A DNA stretch of 64,000 nucleotides. Origin: Dioscorea cayenensis subsp. rotundata. Lineage: Eukaryota > Streptophyta > Magnoliopsida > Dioscoreales > Dioscoreaceae. Every line of letters begins with the position of its first letter. The first letter of the stretch is position 1. The stretch spans positions 27,155,016 through 27,219,015 of the forward strand of contig NC_052475.1 of the NCBI RefSeq assembly GCF_009730915.1. The letters run 5' to 3'. The notes under the pieces are model-generated. The model had not been told where the DNA came from and made no database searches. It saw nothing but the letters and a program-made list of their open reading frames with translations. Made by a program: the position numbers and the translations under genes. Shown piece after piece: positions 57,527 through 64,000 of the stretch.

Positions 57527-58053
57527 ATGGCAGCTTCTTTCAAGATTTTCTTGGCTTCACTTTTGCTTTTGCTTTCCATCTGTTCTAAAGGTAAGTTCAA
57601 GATTTTTTTGATCTGTTTGAGTCTCTTTTTTTGTGTTTCTTTAGCTTATGCTCAGTTTGTCCCAAAAAAAAGTCGAATTATTCATTCATTCATTCTCTAA
57701 ATTACTGATTTTATGATTCATTATTCTCTGCAAACACAGGAAATTGTCAGCAGTGTGAGATATCAAGCATTTCAGTGAAGCAAACCAACATGGGACAGAA
57801 GGGCGGTTTCGACTTTCAGTTTGAGGTTGAGGTTAAGAACCTATGCAACTGTGCTGCAACAAGCATCTTCGTGAAGGCACCGGGTTTTGCAAGCTCTTCG
57901 CCGGTCGATCCCAAGTTGTTCAGATTGGAAGGCAATAACTACATCGTGAATGATGGCAAGCCAATTTCAAGCTCATCCTCCATGAAGTTCACTTACTCAT
58001 GGGATCATTACTTCCCAATGTCTCCTCTTAGTTTCAATCCTCTTTGTAAGTGA
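57527..58053 (+). CDS. TPD1-like secreted protein, copy 3 (altered cysteine pattern)
   Basis: There are two exons: 57527-57590 and 57740-58053 (378 bases, 125 residues). The signal peptide (SFKIFLASLLLLLSICS) precedes a phase-1 intron, and the mature part starts GNCQQCEISS. It has the family blocks LCNC, PVDPKLFRLEG, YIVNDGKPIS and MKFTYSW. Unlike copies 1 and 2 it lacks the cysteines before the PVDP block and before IVNDG (copy 1: LQC and ESC; copy 2: VYC and GEC). These positions are now aliphatic or aromatic (SIFVKA, NNYIV). It also has an extra Cys in the N-terminal C-x2-C. The two losses together suggest that the pair forms one disulfide in the other copies. Confidence 0.85.
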
Positions 58054-58330
58054 TGTTGTTCTTACTAAAAACTAATATTAGTATCATTAAGATGAAGAAT
58101 TAGAACTGCATGTTTTTTTTTCCTGTTTCTGCTGAAGTTCTTGGTGCAATGATATTCATGGAATTTATCATCAACAAACATGTGATTGAAATTTTTTGTT
58201 TGGGATATATATGAGAGAATTCATTGTCAGAAAATAGTTTTAGTTATTATATGAGTGGATAATCATGGATTAAATCATATACCAATTGAAAAGAAAAGGA
58301 TCAGTTCCAATTGGCGGCCAAGTACGTGAA

Positions 58331-58356
58331 GGAGATGCTTAGCATTAAGCATCTCC
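58331..58356. repeat. perfect 11-bp hairpin with 4-base loop
   Basis: 'ggagatgctta' is followed by the loop 'gcat' and then its exact reverse complement 'taagcatctcc'. The arms are too short for a microRNA precursor. Its role is unknown. Confidence 0.8.
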
Positions 58357-59574
58357 GTGTTGATGTTGTGATGGGAATCTCTGGGTTGTCTTAGCCACTA
58401 AGTATTATCAAACTCTTCTACTTCTAATTCAAGCTCAACTAAATAAAGTAGACATCCTAATTTCACTACCAAACTTTTAAATATATAGATAAGATAACAT
58501 TATATTTGTTGGCAGTTACAAATACTTTTTTTATTTTATTTTATATTATTTGGTGAAAAAGCAGTTACAAACGCGGGAATCGGCGGGATGATGTGTTTAG
58601 TAACTCTCTAAAATTACCAAAAAGGAGTTTATGTGTAAAAACAATATATGGCCACAAAGAGATACATATTTACAGCAAGTTGCCTCCTTTAATACTTTTG
58701 GTGGAATAAAGTTATATCCTATGCCCGTATATTAACAGTTACAATATAAATATTTATTGATGTATATATATATATTATCTGCGGGACAATATTATCAGTG
58801 ATTTCAAACATCTTTCCACCACAAAATTTCTTAATAACATGATAAGAATTTTTTCTATTAAATAGAGATTGCTTAATCAAAATAAAGACCTAAAGTCAAA
58901 TCTGAAAATGGCCGCTCTAATTTATTTAATAAAATTTAATTTTTTTATTTATATTTGTTTTAGCAAATGCTTGTGATTCCTTATCAGTTTTTTACAAACA
59001 AAAACTCAGAAACGAAGATAAAAAGTATCAATATAAATAAATTTAAAAATTTTTATTTATAAAAAAAAATGAATGATATCAATCTTAAACAAAAGTGCAA
59101 TATTTTTGAAATAGATTATTAGAGATGATAAAAATAATTTTTTAAAAAACATAGTAGAAAGAATATATGTAATTATCTAATACTTTAATTTATTATTTTA
59201 AATTTTTTTTAAAAAATTGATTATTGGGAGACCTCCAATAAAGCGAAGGTTTACAAGTCCCCTTGTGACTAAATAAATCATTATTAACATAGTCATTAAT
59301 TTTTTTTTTAATATCTATACTTTGGAATAACAAAAATTAACACAAATATATATATATATATATATACAGATGCATGAAAAGCAGGCATTATTCTTGTATA
59401 TAAAAATCATATGAGATGTATTTTGACTCTTAAATAATTCCGGGGTTTTAAACCATTTATATCTAAGAAATCATTTTGTTATTATTTAATTATTAAACTA
59501 TATTATTATTGTTATTATTCATTAATTAGCATATGTAGAGAATAAACAAAAGCCATAAACCAAAGCCACTAGGT

Positions 59575-59660
59575 TGAAATGATTAGTGGTTGTAAAAATA
59601 AATTTTTCATGTAGTATAAACTGATGAGGGTTTGAATCCTCATCTCATAGTGATGTTATC
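59575..59660 (+). repeat. possible SINE-like fragment
   Basis: An A-box-like 'tgaaatgattagtgg' is followed about 35 bases later by the B-box-like 'gagggtttgaatcctc'. The spacing fits a tRNA-derived SINE head. No tail or duplicated target site was identified. Confidence 0.35.
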
Positions 59661-59737
59661 ATAGAGACATAAGCACGTTATTTTTAAACAAAAACCATAC
59701 CTTGCATTGCACTTATTCAAACAAATAAACAAACACG

Positions 59738-61519
59738 ATGACCACAGAGCTCAATGTCTTACCACATCCCATCGCCATTAACAAACGTTCCAAAGCTCCA
59801 TTCATTCCCCTCAATGTCTCATTGCTCAAAGAATGCTCCACCCTCAGAGAATTCCAGCAATTTCATACCTTAATCATTAAGCTCCCATCCCCATTGACCC
59901 ACATCTCCTTGGCCAAACTCATCCAATCCTTGGTCAACTCTTCCCATATTGACTACGCCCGCAAGGTGTTCGACCAAATGCCTCAACCATCCACCTTCGT
60001 CTTCAACACCATGATCAGAGCTTATGCTGGTTCCAATGCTGCATGCCGTGAAGGCATTGGAGTCTATACCCAAATGAGAAGCAGCAGCGTTGAGCCAGAT
60101 AGTTATACTTACCCGTCTCTGTTGCAGGCTTGTTCTTCACTCAGTGATGGAAGAGGAGTGCATGCTTTGATTCTCAAGAGCGGGCAGTGTGGATTGGATG
60201 TGCACGCACAGACGTCTCTTGTAAGCTTTTACTCGAGCTTCGGTGATCTTGAATGTGCACGGAGAGTGTTTGATGGAATGCCTGAAAGGAATGTGGTTTC
60301 TTGGACGGCGATGGTTACCGGGTATGTGAAGCAGATGGAGTATGATGATGGTTTGGCATTGTTTCACCAGATGCAAGTTCTCGATGTCGAACCAAATGAG
60401 TTGACACTGGTGAATGTACTATCTGCTTGCGCAAACCTTGGAGCTTATGAGATGGGCAAGTGGGTGCACCGATACATTGATCGCAAGGGAATTGTGATGA
60501 ATTCCACTCTTGGCACTGCACTTGTTGATATGTATGCTAAGTGTGGGCACATACACAAAGCCTTGCATGTGTTTAAGAGATTGCCCGAGAAGAGTGTTTT
60601 CGCATGGAATGCGGTAATCGGTGGCCTAGCAATGCATGGGTTAGGAGAGGAAGCTATAGAGAAGTTCTCGGAAATGATATCAGTCGGAATGAGGCCGGAT
60701 GACATAACACTCCTTGCAGTTCTATCAGCTTGCGCACATGCCGGTCTTGTGCGGAAAGGCAAGGAGTATTTCGATTTGATTGAGCGGGAATATGGTGTTC
60801 GACCAAATATCAAGCACTATGGTTGCATGGTGAATCTGCTAGGGAGGGCCGGGCTCCTAGAAGAGGCTTATGAAGTAGTTACAAAAATGCCAATGGAGCC
60901 TAATGGAGTTGTCTGGGGAACATTACTTAATTGCTGTAGTTCTCATGGTGATGTCGAGCTAGCAGAAACGGTGATGGCAAGGCTTGTCGCATTGGAACCT
61001 TATAACGATGGGAATTATGTGCTTATGTCAAACATTTACGCATCAAAAGGCAGATGGGAAGATGTAGCGAAGGTTCGGAGATTCATGAATGAAAGAGGGA
61101 TCAACAAGACAACGGGATGCAGTACCATAGAAGTCGACAATGTCGTGCATGAATTCATAGTCAGTTGCAGCAAACACCCTAGAGCAGAGGAGATATACAG
61201 CACGCTTGATGAAATGTCAATGAGATTGAAGGCTGAGGGTTACATGGCTAAAACAAGCAACGTTATGCTCGACATTGATGAAGAAGATAAGAAGAGAGCA
61301 CTGTGCCATCACAGCGAGAAGTTGGCCATTGCATTTGGACTCATTAGCACAAAACCTGGTACACTGCTAAGAGTGGTGAAAAATCTCCGGGCTTGCGAAA
61401 ACTGCCATCTCGCAACAAAGTTGATATCGAAGATTTACAACCGCGAGATCATTGTCAGGGATCGGAATCGGTTCCACCATTTCAAGCATGGAGTTTGTTC
61501 TTGTGGAGATTACTGGTGA
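59738..61519 (+). CDS. DYW-class pentatricopeptide repeat protein (RNA editing type)
   Basis: This is a single-exon gene for 593 residues. The N-terminus leads into PPR repeats of the PLS type (for example PSTFVFNTMIRAYAGS, NVVSWTAMVTGYVKQME, SVFAWNAVIGGLAMHG). An E/E+ region follows (EPNGVVWGTLLNCCSSHGD, NYVLMSNIYASKGRWEDVAKVR). The DYW domain has HHSEKLAIAFGL, then C-x2-C (CENCH), and ends SCGDYW. The HSE...CxxC set is the zinc-dependent cytidine-deaminase-like site, so C-to-U editing of organelle transcripts is the likely role. In the segment before DYW, the usual PGCS is TGCS here. The target site is unknown. It runs towards the next gene, 71 bases away. Confidence 0.92.
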   Translation: MTTELNVLPHPIAINKRSKAPFIPLNVSLLKECSTLREFQQFHTLIIKLPSPLTHISLAKLIQSLVNSSHIDYARKVFDQMPQPSTFVFNTMIRAYAGSNAACREGIGVYTQMRSSSVEPDSYTYPSLLQACSSLSDGRGVHALILKSGQCGLDVHAQTSLVSFYSSFGDLECARRVFDGMPERNVVSWTAMVTGYVKQMEYDDGLALFHQMQVLDVEPNELTLVNVLSACANLGAYEMGKWVHRYIDRKGIVMNSTLGTALVDMYAKCGHIHKALHVFKRLPEKSVFAWNAVIGGLAMHGLGEEAIEKFSEMISVGMRPDDITLLAVLSACAHAGLVRKGKEYFDLIEREYGVRPNIKHYGCMVNLLGRAGLLEEAYEVVTKMPMEPNGVVWGTLLNCCSSHGDVELAETVMARLVALEPYNDGNYVLMSNIYASKGRWEDVAKVRRFMNERGINKTTGCSTIEVDNVVHEFIVSCSKHPRAEEIYSTLDEMSMRLKAEGYMAKTSNVMLDIDEEDKKRALCHHSEKLAIAFGLISTKPGTLLRVVKNLRACENCHLATKLISKIYNREIIVRDRNRFHHFKHGVCSCGDYW

Positions 61520-61590
61520 TGTTATGCAATGCAAACATCCTGAATTTTTTTTTTCTTGGGATTTTCATGGTGAAAATGATGTCAAATGGT

Positions 61591-63603
61591 TCACCAATAA
61601 TCGGAGCATGAACAAGAACCATCACTGAAATGGTGAAATCTATGGTAATCCCTCAAGATGATCTTCCTACCATAGCACTTGGAAGCAAGCTTCAAGAATA
61701 GATGGCAGTCATCACAAACCCTTAGATTTTTCACTATCCTGACCGCAGATCCTTTTTCAGTTGTTATAAGACCAAACGCGAGAGCTAGCTTCTCACTATG
61801 ATGCAAAAGAGCTTGTTCTTTCCCTTCGCGATCAACATCATGCAGTGCTGAAAACATGCATGGTTCATAACCTAATCTTTTCAACTTCACAGCCATGTTG
61901 TTCAGCATCTCGTATATCTCTTCTCCACGGGGATGATCTCTATCACCAGCGAAGAATTCATGAACTCTGTTGTTCACCTCAATCAAACTACATCCTGGTG
62001 TCTTCACAACACCCTTCTCCTTCATCAACGTTCTTGTCTTTGCAGCTTTATCCCACTTGTTAGCCTTTGAATATATGTTGGCTAGAAGTATATAGTTTGC
62101 ACAGTTTTCTGGCTCCAACTCTATAAGATGACACGCCACCTCTTCGGCTAGGCTCACATTACTATGAATATTGCAAGCACTAAGCAAAGTAGACCAAACC
62201 ACAGGAGAAGGCTCCATTGGCATGCTCCGAATCAGTTCAAAAGCCTCATCCAAACGCCCTGCCTTACCAAACAAATCAACCATGCAACCATAATGCTCCA
62301 TTTTCGGTGTTAATCCAAAATCTCTCATCATGATATCAAAATACTTCATCCCTGTCTCAACTAGCCCTACATGAGCACAAGCTTTCAAAAGACCGACGAA
62401 GGTCACATCATTTGGCTTAATACCCGCACTTCTCATGGAATCAAAGACTTCGAATACTTCCTCGACTCTTCCATACATGGCTGATACCTCAATCATTGTG
62501 GCACACAAGAACACATCTTTGTTTGTCGAAAGATCAAACACCTTGTGAGCATCATCAATGCTACCGCATTTCCCATACATGTTGATAAGTGCCGTGGTGA
62601 CAAACACATCCATCTTGATTTTGTACCTTCTTATGTATCTGTGCATCCACTTGCCCAAATCCAATGCGCCCAAATGAGTGCAAGCCAGTAGCAGAGCAAC
62701 AACAGTCATCCCATCAGCCCGGGCACCCTCACTCTGCATCATTCTGAACAAACTCAGCGCCTCATGAAACCGGCGGCTGTGCACACAACTAGTGATCATG
62801 GCATTCCATGAAACTGAATCCCTACTCGGCATTACATCAAACAGCTCTCTAGCAGCATCACAGTCACTCATCTTTGCATACCCGGAAATCATCGTGTTCC
62901 ATGAGATAACATCTCTTTCAGGCATTTCATCAAACAAAATCCTCGCGCGATCAATATTGCCCATCTTACAGTGCATATCAATCAAGGTGTTCCAAGAGGA
63001 GATGTTCCTCTCAGGCATTTGGTCGAACAAGTCCTGGGCGTCATGAAACTGACCGCATTTGACTAGTCCAGTGATCATGGTGTTCCAGAGAACGACGTCG
63101 CGAGGGTGAGCGCGGTTGAAGAGCTGACGAGCATAGAATGGAAGGCCACAGGAGCAGTAGAAGTCGACGAGGGCAGTGACGATGGAGAGGGAGGAAGAAA
63201 GGCAGGTCTTGATGGCAAGGGAGTGAGCGTCAAGGCCAACAGGGATGTAGGTGAGGGCGGAGGCGGAGCGGAGGGCGAGGGGGAGTGAGAAGCGGTCGCA
63301 GGTGACGGAGCGGGAGCGCAAGAGGGCATAGGCGGAGAGGACATCGTGGTGGGCGCGAGAGCGGTAGAGAGTGCGGAGCAGTGCGTTGTAGGGGAAGGGA
63401 GTGGTGGGGATGTAGGGGAGGGAGAGGAAGAAGGCGAGAGCCGAGGAGGGGTCGGGATACGATAGGAGACGGTGGCCGATAGCCACATCGGTCCTAGCAC
63501 GGTCGAAGTTATGGGAGAGTCGCTGCAGCACTCGGACGCGCGCACAGCCATCGTGTTGCTGGGGAGGTATGAGCGGAGAAGGGTATGAGAGGGAGCTGGC
63601 CAT
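61591..63603 (-). CDS. DYW-class pentatricopeptide repeat protein (RNA editing type)
   Basis: This is a single-exon gene on the minus strand for 670 residues. The first 150 residues are Ser/Ala/Arg-rich and GC-rich in DNA, and may contain an organelle-targeting segment. PLS-type PPR repeats follow (DVVLWNTMITGLVKCGQ, DVISWNTMISGYAKMSD, DSVSWNAMITSCVHSRR), then an E/E+ region (EPSPVVWSTLLSACNIHSN, NYILLANIYSKANKWDKAAK), a canonical TPGCSLIEV box and a DYW domain (HHSEKLALAFGL, CDDCH, ending SCSDYW). The expected role is C-to-U editing in chloroplast or mitochondrion, with an unknown target. It ends 71 bases from the end of the plus-strand DYW gene. The two share only family-level similarity, so they are not a recent inverted duplicate. 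Confidence 0.92.
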   Translation of the reverse strand: MASSLSYPSPLIPPQQHDGCARVRVLQRLSHNFDRARTDVAIGHRLLSYPDPSSALAFFLSLPYIPTTPFPYNALLRTLYRSRAHHDVLSAYALLRSRSVTCDRFSLPLALRSASALTYIPVGLDAHSLAIKTCLSSSLSIVTALVDFYCSCGLPFYARQLFNRAHPRDVVLWNTMITGLVKCGQFHDAQDLFDQMPERNISSWNTLIDMHCKMGNIDRARILFDEMPERDVISWNTMISGYAKMSDCDAARELFDVMPSRDSVSWNAMITSCVHSRRFHEALSLFRMMQSEGARADGMTVVALLLACTHLGALDLGKWMHRYIRRYKIKMDVFVTTALINMYGKCGSIDDAHKVFDLSTNKDVFLCATMIEVSAMYGRVEEVFEVFDSMRSAGIKPNDVTFVGLLKACAHVGLVETGMKYFDIMMRDFGLTPKMEHYGCMVDLFGKAGRLDEAFELIRSMPMEPSPVVWSTLLSACNIHSNVSLAEEVACHLIELEPENCANYILLANIYSKANKWDKAAKTRTLMKEKGVVKTPGCSLIEVNNRVHEFFAGDRDHPRGEEIYEMLNNMAVKLKRLGYEPCMFSALHDVDREGKEQALLHHSEKLALAFGLITTEKGSAVRIVKNLRVCDDCHLFLKLASKCYGRKIILRDYHRFHHFSDGSCSCSDYW

Positions 63604-63939
63604 TCAAGTTAGGATGGACCAGCTTGGAGAATGGTCACACTGATATTTATTTAGTTGTTTGATTACCCAATAGGGTCAATGGGCTAATAATGCCAGTCGA
63701 TGCCACTTTTTAACTTAGGAAATAGACTTCAGAACAATAATTAAAATCCTGATTGAAAAAGAAGGTAAAAGCACGAGAGTGATAATAACCAAACAGTACA
63801 ATCCTCAGAACAATGATTTTGAACACAACTGGTAGCAAATAGAAAGACAAGCCAAAACTTTGGAGAAAGGCAAAAAAAGTTCACTCGAAGAGGTTCTAGT
63901 GGAGGCAGGCAGGCGATTTTGTATATAGAGTTTGAAAGC
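63604..63939. other. promoter of the minus-strand DYW gene and 3' flank of the next gene
   Basis: 336 bases with no gene. It holds the upstream region of the DYW gene at 63603, with 'tgggctaat' (AGCCCA-type site, as read on the minus strand) near 63680, and then the 3' flank of the partial gene at the right edge. Confidence 0.55.
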
Positions 63940-64000
63940 TTAGGTCATTCTCTGAGCAGCTTCTTTAGCTAGGAGCCTTTCCTTGACCTTGGTCTTGGCC
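63940..64000 (-). CDS. C-terminal end of an unrecognised protein (partial)
   Basis: On the minus strand the last 19 codons before a TAA stop read AKTKVKERLLAKEAAQRMT, a highly charged, helix-like, Lys-rich end. It has none of the stops expected of chance sequence and starts exactly at the window edge, so it is probably the end of a real gene that continues beyond. The short length makes the family unknown. Confidence 0.35.
   Translation of the reverse strand, partial: AKTKVKERLLAKEAAQRMT

Larger units (their letters stand above)
58054..59737. other. intergenic stretch between TPD1-like copy 3 and the DYW PPR gene
   Basis: AT-rich. It contains a perfect 26-base hairpin at 58331-58356, a TA run near 58763-58775 and 59345-59365, and a SINE-like fragment near 59575-59660. 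No gene is visible. Confidence 0.6.

Noticed and set aside
58331-58356. microRNA precursor
   Set aside because: The stem is only 11 bp, far shorter than any plant miRNA precursor, and no known miRNA sequence matches.
1-64000. CRISPR arrays, prokaryotic operons or bacterial transfer
   Set aside because: The DNA has plant introns, plant gene families and plant transposons throughout; the short repeats are microsatellites or transposon remnants.

Overview
This window is nuclear DNA of a flowering plant. Genes are split by GT-AG introns, the DNA between genes is very AT-rich, and it carries SINE, LINE and Ty1/Copia traces. The gene set is plant-specific: plastid G6PDH, a YSL metal transporter, a steroleosin-type dehydrogenase, TCP20, an ACT-repeat protein, SWI3A, TPD1-like secreted proteins and three PPR genes. 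I lean towards a monocot with an AT-rich genome (Dioscorea-like), but the sequence alone does not prove this. Every multi-exon model below was rebuilt by hand from splice sites and sums to a whole number of codons.

Layout. 1-5.7 kb: two small membrane-protein genes (a DUF4408/DUF761-type protein and an unrecognised two-helix protein) in AT-rich DNA. 5.7-10 kb: ten-exon plastidic glucose-6-phosphate dehydrogenase with the redox-regulatory cysteine pair. 11-16.7 kb: seven-exon YSL6-type transporter. 16.7-23.6 kb: gene-poor, with LINE tails, a diverged ~160-bp tandem array and an intact-looking SINE with target-site duplications. 23.6-25.6 kb: six-exon steroleosin-type SDR whose last codons and 3' UTR are duplicated in tandem. 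28.4-29.3 kb: single-exon TCP20. 34.0-39.4 kb: a very young Ty1/Copia element with identical LTRs. 42.5-44.5 kb: ACR6-type protein with four ACT domains. 45.1-49.2 kb (minus strand): SWI3A chromatin-remodelling subunit. 51.1-58.1 kb: three TPD1-like genes with a P-class PPR gene between the second and third. 59.7-63.6 kb: two DYW-class PPR genes tail to tail, 71 bp apart. The right edge holds the last codons of another minus-strand gene.

The genes are mostly ordinary housekeeping, regulatory and organelle-RNA genes with no operon-like linkage. The most interesting observations are the TPD1-like trio, in which the third copy has lost two cysteines together (probably one disulfide) and gained a new N-terminal cysteine; the perfect 122-bp tandem duplication across the steroleosin stop codon; the SINE with a perfect 13-bp target-site duplication; the zero-divergence Copia insertion; and a duplicated promoter segment ahead of the second TPD1-like gene. 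I found no convincing novel multi-gene system.
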